Shown: positions 33,014 through 41,852 of the stretch, one piece after another | Layout: each line of letters opens with the position of its first letter | Position numbering within the stretch: position 1 is the stretch's first letter | Translations under genes and position numbers: made by a program | The notes under the pieces: model-generated | Database searches by the model: none | What the model was told of the DNA's origin: nothing | The model's input: the letters and a program-made list of their open reading frames with translations, nothing else | Assembly: GCA_023430565.1 (NCBI GenBank) | Contig: JAEZAD010000089.1 | Coordinates: forward strand, 1-64,000 | Source: Verrucomicrobiota bacterium | GTDB lineage: Bacteria; Verrucomicrobiota; Verrucomicrobiia; Opitutales; Opitutaceae | DNA: 64,000 bases | Direction: 5' to 3'

Positions 33014-33165
33014 CGAAGCCCGTCCAATCTTTCTCCGCTCCCTCAAGTTTGCCGTGGCCCGTCCGTATAACGGAGCGCGGCGCCAGGCCGCCCCGGACCT
33101 CGTTCATGTTTTTCTTCCTTCAATCTTGCTGCGGAATCGCGCCCAGCGCTTCCGCCGTCTGACGC

Positions 33166-33687
33166 ATGGGCTCACCGACCATCGCCTCCATTTTCGCGCA
33201 GCGCGTCGTCATCGGCGTGGGCGACATGGCTGTGTCGAACAACAATCTGGTGACGCTCAGCACCTACGCGCTGGGCTCGTGCATCGGAGTGGTCGCCTAC
33301 GATCCGATGGTGAAGGTGGGCGGCATCCTGCACATGATGCTGCCGGATTCCTCGATCTCGCCGGACAAGGCCCGCGCGCAGCCGGCGATGTTTGCCGACA
33401 CCGGCCTGCCGCTGTTCTTCCGTTCGCTCGCGGGCCTGAAGGCGGACCGCAGCCGTATCCGGATTTTCGTCACGGGCGGCGCGTGCGTGCTGTCGAGCCA
33501 CGACAATTTCAAGATCGGCGAGCGCAACACGAAGGCGACGCTCGAGTATCTCGCGGTCAACGGTTATCGCGTGCGCCAGCAGGTGACGGGCGGCACGACG
33601 AATCGCACGGTGCATCTGGAGATCGCGACCGGCGACATGACGTTGAAGACGCCGGAGGCGAACGAGGGTATTTCACTCGCGGCGTAA
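33166..33687 (+). CDS. cheD: Chemoreceptor glutamine deamidase CheD
   Basis: A 173-residue enzyme that deamidates glutamines of chemoreceptors and can bind CheC/CheY. Catalytic residues are visible: Cys39 in 'YALGSCIGVVAYD', His56 in 'GGILHMMLPDS', and a Thr/Ser region further on. The 'SRIRIFVTGGACVLSSHDNFKIGERNTK' area is the usual second half. 152 bp downstream of the HDOD gene on the same strand. No cheC is present within the window. Confidence 0.93.
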   Translation: MGSPTIASIFAQRVVIGVGDMAVSNNNLVTLSTYALGSCIGVVAYDPMVKVGGILHMMLPDSSISPDKARAQPAMFADTGLPLFFRSLAGLKADRSRIRIFVTGGACVLSSHDNFKIGERNTKATLEYLAVNGYRVRQQVTGGTTNRTVHLEIATGDMTLKTPEANEGISLAA

Positions 33688-33730
33688 CGCGATGCGCGGG
33701 CGTCGGAGGCGTATTGTCCTCGGCTCGTGG

Positions 33731-33764
33731 AAAAAACGAAAAGAGCGCGGTGAGGGCACCGCGC
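33731..33764 (-). terminator. Terminator of the cheR-cheB-HD-GYP operon
   Basis: Minus-strand stem GCGCGGTG, loop CCCT, CACCGCGC, then TCTTTTCGTTTTTT. It is 32 bp beyond the HD-GYP stop. Confidence 0.9.
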
Positions 33765-33795
33765 CTCCAGAGAAGACGAGCAGAGTGGCGCGGCC

Positions 33796-35070
33796 TCAGA
33801 TCCGCACGAGCAGACGCTGGCTGATCGGCGTGACCTGGTTGTGGCTGCGGATCTTGGCGATCGTGCCGGGGCTGAGCTCCTGGCCTTCGCCGATCAACAG
33901 CAGGCCGTGCGGGCTGTAGATGCCGTTGGCGAGCACCATGCCCGGCTCGAGTTCGTGCAGGGTGATTTCGCGCACCTGGCGCGGAAGCTGCGCGAGGTTC
34001 GTGACCTTGAGGAAAAGCCGCACGGCCTCCGGATCGTAGGCGCTGCCGGATTGCGACAGGACCAGATCGATCGCCGCGGATTTCGGCAGACCGGATTCGA
34101 CGTAGCCGACCGCGACGGCGAGGCACCGCGCGGCCCACGGAATCGCGTCGCCGGCGAGACCGTCGGGATAACCGCGTCCATCGAAGCGTTCGTGATGCCC
34201 GCGGATGACTTCGCCCACGCCCGTGCCGTCGTCGACGAGGGCGGCGAGGGTCTGCGAGTAAACGGGGTGATTGTGCAGCATCGCCCGCTCGCGCTCGGTG
34301 AGGTCCTCGGGCTTCGAGCGAAACGCGCGCAGCATTTCGCGCGGCACGCCGATCAGGCCGATGTCGCAGAGCCACGCTGCGGTGCGCAGCGCGTGGCGCT
34401 GTTCGTCGTCGAGCAATTCGCTCACGGCCATGTGACCGGCGAACTCGACGAGGGCCTTCGCCTGACCCCCGAGGATGGGATCGTAAGTCGTGAGGATGCG
34501 ACGGCAGAGCTCGAGGGAGTGCTCGTAATTGGCGGCGAGGTCGCGATTGGCGGCGTCGAGCCGCTGTTTTTGCTGTTCGAGATCCTCGACCTGTTTGGCG
34601 AGGGCGGCGTTGGCCTGCGTGAGCTGCGCGTTGAGGCTCTGCGTTTCGGCCTGGAGGATGGCGTTGTGCGTGACGAGTTCGTGCCGGTGGACGGCGTTGC
34701 GAACGGTCGCGATCAGTTCCTCGCGCAGCCACGGTTTCGCGACGAAGCGGAAAATTTCGCCCTTGTTGATCGCGTCGACAATCGTCGGCAGCGACAGCAC
34801 CGCGGTGATGAGGATCCGCGAGGCGTGCGGCCGGATGCGGCGGCTCTCGATCAGAAAATCGAGGCCGAGCATCTCGGGCATTTTTTGATCGGAGATGATG
34901 ACGGCGAAGTCGCGTTCCTGCAGAATCGCGAGCGCTTTCGTGGGGCTCGAGCAGGCGACGACGTGGAACCGCTCGCGCTCGAGCGTTTGTTGGAGCGCGG
35001 CCAGCACGACCGGCTCGTCATCGACGATCAGGATGGTGGACGGCGGAGGCGGCGTAAGGGACTCGGGCAT
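33796..35070 (-). CDS. Response regulator with degenerate HD-GYP domain
   Basis: A 424-residue protein. The N-terminal receiver has 'TILIVDDEPVVLAALQQTLE' and the phospho-acceptor Asp in 'VIISDQKMPEM'; a Lys in 'FVAKPW' completes the triad. A coiled-coil linker (about 130-185) leads to an HD-GYP domain. Its 'HHERFDGRGYPDGLAG' block is intact, but the first metal-binding pair reads Cys235-Asp ('WLCDIGLIGV' instead of LHDIGKIGV), the usual Lys is Leu, and the later AD-x-x-DA motif is absent ('AVAVGYVES'). Phosphodiesterase activity on c-di-GMP is therefore doubtful. The start at 35070 is three bases from the cheB stop. Confidence 0.9.
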   Translation of the reverse strand: MPESLTPPPPSTILIVDDEPVVLAALQQTLERERFHVVACSSPTKALAILQERDFAVIISDQKMPEMLGLDFLIESRRIRPHASRILITAVLSLPTIVDAINKGEIFRFVAKPWLREELIATVRNAVHRHELVTHNAILQAETQSLNAQLTQANAALAKQVEDLEQQKQRLDAANRDLAANYEHSLELCRRILTTYDPILGGQAKALVEFAGHMAVSELLDDEQRHALRTAAWLCDIGLIGVPREMLRAFRSKPEDLTERERAMLHNHPVYSQTLAALVDDGTGVGEVIRGHHERFDGRGYPDGLAGDAIPWAARCLAVAVGYVESGLPKSAAIDLVLSQSGSAYDPEAVRLFLKVTNLAQLPRQVREITLHELEPGMVLANGIYSPHGLLLIGEGQELSPGTIAKIRSHNQVTPISQRLLVRI

Positions 35071-35072
35071 GG

Positions 35073-36158
35073 CTAGGCGGACGCAAGCGCTGGGGACTCG
35101 GAAAGGGTGGGAAAAGGATGGACCAGGAAATCGGCGATGCGACCGAGCGAAATTTGCCGCTGCGCAGCGCCGTTTTCCCAGGCGGCACGAGGCATGCCGT
35201 AAACGATGCTGCTCGCTTCGTCCTGGGCGAAGGTGATCGCGCCGAGCTCGCGCAGGCGCAGCAGGCCTTCCGCTCCGTCCTTGCCCATGCCGGTCAGCAC
35301 GCCCGCGACCGCATGCGGGGCGGCGCCGCAGTCGGCGGCGGATTTGAACAACACGTCGACAGCGGGTCGTTGGTGCCAGACTTGCGGACCACCCGTGACG
35401 CGCGCGCGGTAGTGATCGCCGTGCCACTGCACCATGAGGTGAAAATTGCCGGGTGCGATCAGCGCGACGCCGGGTTCGAGCCGCTCGCCGTCGACGGCTT
35501 CGCGCACGTCGAAGGCGCATTGTTCGCTCAGCCGGTCGGCGAACGCCTTAGAAAACACCGGCGGAATATGTTGCACGATCGCGATCGGCGGCAGGCCGGC
35601 GGGCAGGCGCGTGAGCACGGCGCGAAGCGCTTCGGTGCCGCCGGTCGATGCGCCGAGCAGGATGACCTGACGCGTCGTCGGCGAGGCGGTGCGCGGCTGG
35701 GCGCGACCGAGGGAGGCCGCGGGCGCGTTGGCGGTTGCGGTCGTGGTGGGTCGCGAGGCGAGGCGAACGCCGGCGGCGGCCTTGACCCGTCCGATGAGTT
35801 GCGGGCCGAGGTCGCCGAAGGAATACGAGCCGGCCGGCTTGCCGAGCACGTCGCACGCGCCGAGCCGAAGGGCTTCGAGCGCATAGTCGGAGCCGCGCTG
35901 CGAGAGTGAGCTCATGATCACGACGGGCATCGGATGCTGCTCCATCAGGATGCGGAGAAACGTCAGGCCGTCCATGCGCGGCATCTCGAGATCGAGCGTG
36001 ATCACGTCGGGCTTGAGCTGCTTGATCTTGTCGCGCGCCACATATGGATCGCCGGCGGTGCCGACGACGTCGATTTCCGGATCGGCGCTCAACGCGTCGG
36101 TCGCGAGTTTGCGGACGACCGCGGAGTCGTCGACGATCAGCACGCGAATGCGTTTCAT
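35073..36158 (-). CDS. cheB: Chemotaxis protein-glutamate methylesterase CheB
   Basis: A 361-residue two-domain enzyme. Receiver: 'RVLIVDDSAVVRKLATDAL' and phospho-acceptor in 'VITLDLEMPRMDGLTFL'. After a linker, the methylesterase shows its catalytic triad: Ser in 'LLGASTGGTEAL', His in 'IVQHIPPVFSKAF' and Asp in 'LTGMGKDGAEGL'. It removes methyl groups from receptor glutamates, opposing CheR. Its start codon overlaps the cheR stop (ATGA), so the two are translationally coupled. Confidence 0.96.
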   Translation of the reverse strand: MKRIRVLIVDDSAVVRKLATDALSADPEIDVVGTAGDPYVARDKIKQLKPDVITLDLEMPRMDGLTFLRILMEQHPMPVVIMSSLSQRGSDYALEALRLGACDVLGKPAGSYSFGDLGPQLIGRVKAAAGVRLASRPTTTATANAPAASLGRAQPRTASPTTRQVILLGASTGGTEALRAVLTRLPAGLPPIAIVQHIPPVFSKAFADRLSEQCAFDVREAVDGERLEPGVALIAPGNFHLMVQWHGDHYRARVTGGPQVWHQRPAVDVLFKSAADCGAAPHAVAGVLTGMGKDGAEGLLRLRELGAITFAQDEASSIVYGMPRAAWENGAAQRQISLGRIADFLVHPFPTLSESPALASA

Positions 36159-36982
36159 GGGACGGAGAGGGGCGGCTTCCGATAGACGGCGGGGCGCACG
36201 GTTTGGAGCGGATGCCGGATGGCGGTGAGGCTCTCGGCGTGTCCAACAAACAAATACCCGCCGGGCACGAGGAGCCGCGCGAGCTTGTTGACGAGTTCTT
36301 CCTGCGTCGGCCGATCGAAATAGATCATCACGTTGCGGCAGAAGATGACCTGGAACGGTTCGCGGAAAGGCGGTTCGCCCTCGAGCAGGTTGAGCTGCCG
36401 GAAAGCGATGCGTTCGCGCAGGGGCGCTTTCACGCGGTAGTTGCCGTCCTGCGGGCCGAAGCCGCGCTGGAAGTGTGTCTGGATCGTCGCCTTCGGCAGG
36501 CGATGGACGGCTTCGTCGCGATAGATCGCCGCGCGCGCTTTCGCGAGGACGCGGTGGGAGATATCCGTCGCGTCGATGTGCCATGACCAGCCGGTGATCG
36601 CGTCGGCGAGCGTGATGGCGAGGGAGTAGGGCTCTTCGCCGGACGAACACGCGGCGCTCCACAGGCGGAAGCGTTGCCATTTCTCCTTTGCGGCGCGCTC
36701 GCGCATCTCGGGCACGACGGTCTGCCGCAGAAAATCGAAGTGAGCCTGCTCGCGAAAAAAGAACGTGTGATTGGTCGAGATCGCGTCGATCAGGTTCGAC
36801 AACTCGGCCTCCGCGCCGGGCGACTGCAACAGCCGGCAGTAATCGCCCACCGTCGGCAGGTTGGTCGCTCGCAGCCGCTTGCCGAGACGGGCCGAGACCA
36901 GCTCGCGCTTGTCCGCGCTCAGGCTGATGCGGCTGCGCTCGTAGACGAGGCTGCGGATGAAATCGAACTCGCTTTCCCTCAT
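36155..36982 (-). CDS. cheR: Chemotaxis protein methyltransferase CheR
   Basis: A 275-residue SAM-dependent enzyme that methylates receptor glutamates. N-terminal helical domain ('SEFDFIRSLVYERSRISLSAD'), then 'STNHTFFFREQAHFDFL', the SAM site 'RLWSAACSSGEEPYSLAI' and 'FQVIFCRNVMIYFDRPTQ'. Length normal, no TPR extension. First gene of the minus-strand cheR-cheB-regulator operon. It diverges from the flagellar operon across a 213-bp spacer. Confidence 0.96.
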   Translation of the reverse strand: MRESEFDFIRSLVYERSRISLSADKRELVSARLGKRLRATNLPTVGDYCRLLQSPGAEAELSNLIDAISTNHTFFFREQAHFDFLRQTVVPEMRERAAKEKWQRFRLWSAACSSGEEPYSLAITLADAITGWSWHIDATDISHRVLAKARAAIYRDEAVHRLPKATIQTHFQRGFGPQDGNYRVKAPLRERIAFRQLNLLEGEPPFREPFQVIFCRNVMIYFDRPTQEELVNKLARLLVPGGYLFVGHAESLTAIRHPLQTVRPAVYRKPPLSVP

Positions 36983-37166
36983 GAGGACTTAGCCCTATAT
37001 CGGCGCGACGCCGCGAGAATGAAGGAGGGTCTTGAGGAATGTTGCGCGTTCTTCGCCCGGCAAAAATTTCCGGTGAATCCGGCGTTAAATTCCCGGAACG
37101 CGTGGAACGCGCGTCCGCAAAATCTATTTCTTACGCGTTCAGTTAGTTGCGCGTGTATCCGTTTTG

Positions 37167-37184
37167 CTGGCACCTGCTTTGCTT
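37167..37184 (+). promoter_or_regulatory. Sigma-54 (RpoN) promoter of the flagellar operon
   Basis: CTGGCACCTGCTTTGCTT matches the -24/-12 consensus exactly: TGGCAC (37168-37173), five bases, TTGCT (37179-37183). Counting from the -12 C, transcription should start near 37194, only about two bases before the GTG start of flgB at 37196. It is the sole match of this quality noticed near the operon head. Confidence 0.85.
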
Positions 37185-37195
37185 AACCGCCCGCG

Positions 37196-37582
37196 GTGAT
37201 CGACCCGATCTTCAATTCCGACCATTACCAGCTCGCTCGGAAGCTGCTCGACGCAACCGTGCTGCGCGAGGAGGCGATCGCGTCCAACATCGCCAATGCC
37301 GAGACGCCGGGCTACCAGCGGCTCGACGTCGCGCCGGACTTTGCGGCGCAACTGAAGGCCCAACTCGCGTCCGGCGATTTCGGAGCCAACGCCAGCCGCA
37401 TCCACCCGCAACTCTCCCCCGATCTCACCGCGCGCAGCCTCCGCCCCGACGGCAACACCGTCGAAATCGAGCGCGAGCTTCTCGCGATGAATCACAACGC
37501 CGTGCAGCACGAGTTCCTCACCGAGGTCGTCTCCGGCAGCCTCAAACAGCTCAAAGTCGCCATCACCGGGAGGACCGTGTAA
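37196..37582 (+). CDS. flgB: Flagellar basal-body rod protein FlgB
   Basis: A 128-residue proximal rod protein. The N-terminal helix and 'EEAIASNIANAETPGYQRLD' motif of the rod/hook family are clear, and the C-terminus 'NAVQHEFLTEVVSGSLKQLK' pairs with it. The start is GTG at 37196: an ATG or other start further in would remove part of the conserved N-terminal helix. No Shine-Dalgarno precedes it, and the sigma-54 promoter is so close that the mRNA may begin at or next to the start codon. First gene of the operon; flgC follows five bases after the stop. Confidence 0.95.
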   Translation: MIDPIFNSDHYQLARKLLDATVLREEAIASNIANAETPGYQRLDVAPDFAAQLKAQLASGDFGANASRIHPQLSPDLTARSLRPDGNTVEIERELLAMNHNAVQHEFLTEVVSGSLKQLKVAITGRTV

Positions 37583-37587
37583 CGCCC

Positions 37588-38007
37588 ATGAACCTCATCT
37601 CCGGCATCGACATCATCGGCGGCGCGCTGAACGCGCAGAAGAGCCGCCTCGACATCGTCGCGCAAAACATCGCCAACGCCCAGACCACGCGCACGCCCAG
37701 TGGCGGCCCTTACCAGCGCCAGGTCGTCAATTTCGAGAGCGAGCTCGTCAAGCGCACCAACGCCACCGGCGCCTCGCTCCAAAGCGTGAAGATCGCCCAG
37801 ATCGCCACCGATCGCACCCCGGGCCAGCAGGTCTACAACCCGCAGCATCCCGATGCCGGCGCGGACGGCCTCGTCACGATGCCCAACGTCAACCTCTCCT
37901 ACGAAATGGTCGACCTCATCACCGCCTCGCGCGCTTACGAAGCCAATCTGGCCGTCGCGAAAAACTCCCGGCAGATGGCCCTGCGCACGATCGGGATGAT
38001 GAAGTAA
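37588..38007 (+). CDS. flgC: Flagellar basal-body rod protein FlgC
   Basis: A 139-residue rod protein: 'GIDIIGGALNAQKSRLDIVAQNIANAQTTR', with the signature NIANA motif, and C-terminal 'VNLSYEMVDLITASRAYEANLAVAKNS'. Length and both terminal helices are standard. The 'GGPYQRQVVNFE' block is typical of FlgC. Confidence 0.96.
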   Translation: MNLISGIDIIGGALNAQKSRLDIVAQNIANAQTTRTPSGGPYQRQVVNFESELVKRTNATGASLQSVKIAQIATDRTPGQQVYNPQHPDAGADGLVTMPNVNLSYEMVDLITASRAYEANLAVAKNSRQMALRTIGMMK

Positions 38008-38041
38008 ACGCGCCTTCCGCCGCCTCTTTTCCCTGCTTCCC

Positions 38042-38374
38042 ATGTCACCCGTCAGCCTCGTTTCCCCGATCAATCCCGGCGCGCTGACGCGCATTGACGC
38101 CCCCCTCCCGAAGACCCCGCTCTCGCCCAGCGGTCCGCTTACCTCCGCGCCCACGCAGGGTTTCGACCAGATGCTCGAGGGCATCGTGTCGACCGTCACC
38201 GACAAGCAGGCCAACGCGCAGGCGCTCACCCGCAAGGTCCTGCTCGGCGAGTCCGACCAGCTGCATCAAAGCGTGATCGCGATGCAGGAAGCCTCGGTCG
38301 CGTTTTCCATGATGGTCGAGGTGCGCAACAAGCTCGTCGAATCCTACCAGGAACTCATGCGCATGCAGGTGTGA
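38042..38374 (+). CDS. fliE: Flagellar hook-basal body protein FliE
   Basis: A 110-residue protein joining the MS-ring to the rod. N-terminal half is Pro/Ser-rich; the conserved C-terminal half contains 'KVLLGESDQLHQSVIAMQEASVAFSMMVEVRNKLVESYQELMRMQV' features (reported here as the long helix at residues 65-110). Located in the usual flgB-flgC-fliE order. Confidence 0.93.
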   Translation: MSPVSLVSPINPGALTRIDAPLPKTPLSPSGPLTSAPTQGFDQMLEGIVSTVTDKQANAQALTRKVLLGESDQLHQSVIAMQEASVAFSMMVEVRNKLVESYQELMRMQV

Positions 38375-38435
38375 GCGCGTCGGTCTTTTCTCCGTTTTCT
38401 CCTTCTAATCTTTCTCCTCCCCGGCGTCCCGCCCG

Positions 38436-40040
38436 ATGAAAAACTTCACTCAGTCTCTGCTCGATCTCTGGAAACAGCTCGGTCTCAACCAACGCGTTTC
38501 CCTGGTCGTCGCCGCGCTCGCCGTCGCCGGCGGTTTGATCGCGGTCGCCGTGTGGTCGCAGCGCCCCGATTACCAGTTGCTCTATGCGCGCCTCAGCGAG
38601 AAGGACGCCGCCTCCATCATTGGCCAGCTCCAGACGCAAAACATCCCGCACGTCGTCACCGCCGGCGGCACCGCCGTGCAGGTGCCCTCCGACCAGGTTT
38701 ACAAGCTCCGCATGGATCTCGCCGCCAAGGGCCTCCCGAGCGGCGATGGCGTGGGCTTCGAGATTTTCGACAAGGGCCAGTTCGGCCTCTCCGACTTTGT
38801 GCAGCGCACGAATTATCTCCGCGCCATCCAGGGCGAGCTCGCGCGCACGATCATGCAGCTCCAGGGCGTGCGCGCCGCACGCGTCATGATCGTTCAACCG
38901 GAGAATCGTCTGCTCCTCACCGATCAGGGCGTGAAGTCCACCGCGTCCGTTTTCGTCGATGTCGGCGGCGGCCGGCTCGACATGGATCAGGTCAACTCGA
39001 TCCGCCATCTCGTCGCCAACGCCGTGCAGGGCCTCGCCCCCGACCAGGTCGCCGTCGTCGACAATCGCGGCCGCGTGCTCTCGGAGGATTTGAAACAGGA
39101 CCCGACCCTCGGCACCGCCTCGTCCCAGATGCGCTACCGCCAGCAGGTCGAGGATTATTTCGCGAAGAAGGTGGAGACGATGCTCGCCGCCGTGATCGGT
39201 CCGGGCAACGCCGTCGTTCGCGTGTCGGCCGAGATCGAGACCGAGGCGACGACGCTCTCCGAGGAACGTTTCGATCCCGAGGGCCAGGTCGTCCGTTCGC
39301 AGACTGTCGTCGAGGACACGTCATCGTCGGCCGAGTCCCGCTCGGCGGGCGGCGTCGTCGGCGTCAGCGCCAACGTCCCCGAACGCGCCCCCGGAGCCGA
39401 CACATCACGGCCCGTTTCGAACACCGAGCAGAATCGCAAGAACCGCACGACGACCTACGAGATCAACCGCACCACGCTCAACACCACGCGCAATCCCGGC
39501 GCGGTCAAAAACCTCACCGCCGCCGTCTTCATCGCGCCGCCGCCCGCACCCGCTCCCGTGATCGGCGCCGACGGCACGCCCGCCGCCCCCGCCGAAGCGC
39601 CGCGCCGGACCCAGCAGGAACTCGACGCGCTTCGCCAGCTCGTCGTCAACGCCCTCGGTCTCAAGATCCCCGCCGGCCAGCCGCTCGATGCTTTCGTCTC
39701 GCTGCAGGAAATGCCCTTCCAGTCCGTCGACCGCATTCCCGAGCAGATCGCCGCGATCGAAAACGAAAGCCGTTGGCAGGGCTGGGTGGAAGCCGGCAGC
39801 CGCTGGGCGGGCATCGCCGGCGCCGCGATCGTGCTGCTGATTTTCCTTCGCATGCTCGCGCGCCAGAAGCCGGAGCCGGTTCCGATCGAAGTCCTTTCAA
39901 TGACGCCCGACGCCGCCGCGCGCGCTCTGCCCTCGAGCACCGTCACGCCGGATCTGTTGAACGAGTTGATCCGCCAAAAACCCGCCAACATCGGTGTCGC
40001 CCTTCGCGACTGGGTCTCCGCCGGCGCGAGCAAGAACTAG
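38436..40040 (+). CDS. fliF: Flagellar MS-ring protein FliF
   Basis: A 534-residue protein with two membrane segments (about residues 22-42 and 455-475) flanking a periplasmic region. Ring-building motif 1 is seen in 'PDYQLLYARLSEKDAASI', then 'RTNYLRAIQGELARTIMQLQGV' and 'ARVMIVQPENRLLL'. The middle has 'INRTTLNTTRNPGAVKNLTAAVF'. The cytoplasmic tail ends with 'NELIRQKPANIGVALRDWVS', the FliG-binding helix. All expected parts are present. Confidence 0.96.
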   Translation: MKNFTQSLLDLWKQLGLNQRVSLVVAALAVAGGLIAVAVWSQRPDYQLLYARLSEKDAASIIGQLQTQNIPHVVTAGGTAVQVPSDQVYKLRMDLAAKGLPSGDGVGFEIFDKGQFGLSDFVQRTNYLRAIQGELARTIMQLQGVRAARVMIVQPENRLLLTDQGVKSTASVFVDVGGGRLDMDQVNSIRHLVANAVQGLAPDQVAVVDNRGRVLSEDLKQDPTLGTASSQMRYRQQVEDYFAKKVETMLAAVIGPGNAVVRVSAEIETEATTLSEERFDPEGQVVRSQTVVEDTSSSAESRSAGGVVGVSANVPERAPGADTSRPVSNTEQNRKNRTTTYEINRTTLNTTRNPGAVKNLTAAVFIAPPPAPAPVIGADGTPAAPAEAPRRTQQELDALRQLVVNALGLKIPAGQPLDAFVSLQEMPFQSVDRIPEQIAAIENESRWQGWVEAGSRWAGIAGAAIVLLIFLRMLARQKPEPVPIEVLSMTPDAAARALPSSTVTPDLLNELIRQKPANIGVALRDWVSAGASKN

Positions 40041-40076
40041 CAGGACCTCTACGCGACCAGCCCGCCACCGCCCGCC

Positions 40077-41096
40077 ATGGCCGAAATCGATTTTCCCAAG
40101 CTCACCCGTTCGCAAAAACTCGCGATCTTTCTCGTCGTGATCGGGCCCGAAGCTGCGGCGAGTGTGCTCAAGCAATTCGACGAAGCCGAGGTCGAGCTGC
40201 TCTGCCGCGAGATGTCCAACATCAGCATCGTCCCCGAGGCCGTCCAAAAGCAGGCCATCGAGGAATTTGCCGGCGTCGTCGCGCAGAGTGCCAACGCCGC
40301 CCTCGGCGGCATCGCCTACGCGCAGCGCACGCTCGAAATCGCCAAAGGCGACTACAAGGCATCCGCCATCATCGGCCGCGTCGGTCCCGTCGGCACATCG
40401 GTCGAAGTCATCAAGGAAATCTCCGAGATGGAGGGCCGGCAGATCTTCAACCTCATCAAGCACGAGCAGCCGCAGACGATCTCGTTCGTGTTGTCCTATC
40501 TCGACGGCCAAAAATCCGCCGAGGTCTTCGGTCTCCTCGGACCCGATCTCCGCGAGGAAGTGATCGAACGACTCGGCACGATCGAATCCACCTCGCTCGA
40601 TCTGGTCGGCAAAATCGCCCGCAGCCTCGGCAAACATTTCGACAGCAAGGTCCGCCCGGCCTTCCACCGCAGCGGCGGGGTCCGCGCCGTCGCCGACCTC
40701 CTCAACCAGCTCGAGAAGGACATGAGCAAGAACCTGCTCGCCCGCCTCGAGGAGCGGAACGCCCAGCTCGGCGCCGCCATCCGCAAGAAGCTTTTCAGCT
40801 TCGAAGACCTCGGCCGCCTGCAACCGGCCGACCTGCAACGCGTGCTGCGCGAAGTCGATTCGTCGAGCCTCGCCGTTTCGATGAAATCCGCGAGCGAGAC
40901 GCTGCGCGAAAAATTCTACTCCGCCATCTCGAAGCGCGCCGCCGAAAGCCTCCGCGAGGAAATCGAAATGCTCGGCCCCGTGCGCCTCAAGGACGTCGAA
41001 ACCGCGCAGGATTCCATCATTCAGGTCGTCCGCCGCCTCGAGGAAGAGGGCCAGATCTCCCTCGAAAACGACGCCAACGAAAGCCTCGTCGCCTAG
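40077..41096 (+). CDS. fliG: Flagellar motor switch protein FliG
   Basis: A 339-residue rotor protein. N-terminal FliF-binding domain ('LTRSQKLAIFLVVIGPEAAA'), middle domain with the 'EHEQPQT'-type motif ('IKHEQPQTISFVLSYLDGQ') and C-terminal torque domain ('FSFEDLGRLQPADLQRVLRE', 'RAAESLREEIEMLGPVRLKD'). Charged residues of the torque helix are in place. The start at 40077 is 36 bp after fliF. Confidence 0.96.
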   Translation: MAEIDFPKLTRSQKLAIFLVVIGPEAAASVLKQFDEAEVELLCREMSNISIVPEAVQKQAIEEFAGVVAQSANAALGGIAYAQRTLEIAKGDYKASAIIGRVGPVGTSVEVIKEISEMEGRQIFNLIKHEQPQTISFVLSYLDGQKSAEVFGLLGPDLREEVIERLGTIESTSLDLVGKIARSLGKHFDSKVRPAFHRSGGVRAVADLLNQLEKDMSKNLLARLEERNAQLGAAIRKKLFSFEDLGRLQPADLQRVLREVDSSSLAVSMKSASETLREKFYSAISKRAAESLREEIEMLGPVRLKDVETAQDSIIQVVRRLEEEGQISLENDANESLVA

Positions 41097-41120
41097 CGCC
41101 GATTCGCCGATTCCCGCCTC

Positions 41121-41702
41121 ATGGCCTTCGCCAAACTCATCGCCTTCGACCGTCCGCTCACCGGCATCTCTGCGCCCGGTCAGTCGGGCCGCACCTATAC
41201 GGAGACGGAACTCGCGAAAGCCACCCAGGCGGCTTACAGCCGCGGCATCGACGACGCTCGTGCTTCCGCCGACCAGCAGATGGTGGAGTTCCGCGCCGAC
41301 GTCGAACAGCTCCGCGACGGCGTGCTGAAAAACCTGTCCGGCCTCGAAACCGCCTTGCTCGGGCAGCTGCGCGATGCGCTCCCGGATCTCGCGATCGAAA
41401 TCGCCCGCCGCCTCCTCGCCGGCTACGAACCGCCCGCCGAAATCGTGTCGCGCCTCTGCGAGGAAGCCCTGGCCGAGCTGTTTCCCGAACGCGAAAACCT
41501 CGAACTGGTGGTCGGCCCCCGCGACGCCGCGTTCCTCGAACAGCTCAATCCCGAATGGAAAGCCCGCTATCCCGGCCTGCGTATCCGGATTGAAAGCACG
41601 CTCACGCCCGGCGACTGCCAGGTCCGCAGCCGCTTCGGCCTCACCGACGCCCGCCAGCAAACGAAACTCACCGCGCTTTCCCACAGCCTCACCCCGGCAT
41701 GA
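41121..41702 (+). CDS. fliH: Flagellar assembly protein FliH
   Basis: A 193-residue regulator of the FliI ATPase. N-terminus Gly/Tyr-rich; residues 40-80 form a helix ('ATQAAYSRGIDDARASADQQM'), followed by the FliH C-terminal fold ('LSGLETALLGQLRDALPDLAIEIARRLL' region and 'TLTPGDCQVRSRFGLTDARQ'). The family is variable; assignment rests on these features and on the fliG-fliH-fliI order. It is followed by an unusual 260-bp spacer with two palindromes. Confidence 0.88.
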   Translation: MAFAKLIAFDRPLTGISAPGQSGRTYTETELAKATQAAYSRGIDDARASADQQMVEFRADVEQLRDGVLKNLSGLETALLGQLRDALPDLAIEIARRLLAGYEPPAEIVSRLCEEALAELFPERENLELVVGPRDAAFLEQLNPEWKARYPGLRIRIESTLTPGDCQVRSRFGLTDARQQTKLTALSHSLTPA

Positions 41703-41728
41703 TCTCCCTTTTTCCCACCCCGAAACAT

Positions 41729-41747
41729 TGTCACTTAATAAGTGACA
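41729..41747. repeat. Palindrome TGTCACTTAATAAGTGACA (copy 2 of 3)
   Basis: TGTCACTTAATAAGTGACA, 26 bp after the fliH stop. Flanked by a T on the left and an A on the right, extending the dyad by one pair. Confidence 0.8.
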
Positions 41748-41833
41748 ATCGCTTCGCGCTCGTCGTGGCCCCGGCGACCTCGCGCGCCCAGCAGAATTGG
41801 GCTCTCGCCCTCTCCGGTCGCGAGCTGGGCCGT

Positions 41834-41852
41834 TGTCACTTAATAGGTGACA
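41834..41852. repeat. Palindrome TGTCACTTAATAGGTGACA (copy 3 of 3)
   Basis: TGTCACTTAATAGGTGACA, exactly 105 bp from copy 2 and 110 bp before the fliI start. It is the exact reverse complement of copy 1 at 7577-7595. Confidence 0.8.

Noticed and set aside
38552..41593. 1,013-codon plus-strand frame through fliF, fliG and fliH
   Set aside because: Arg-rich +1/+2 frame shadow spanning three genuine flagellar genes, with no domain and improbable composition.
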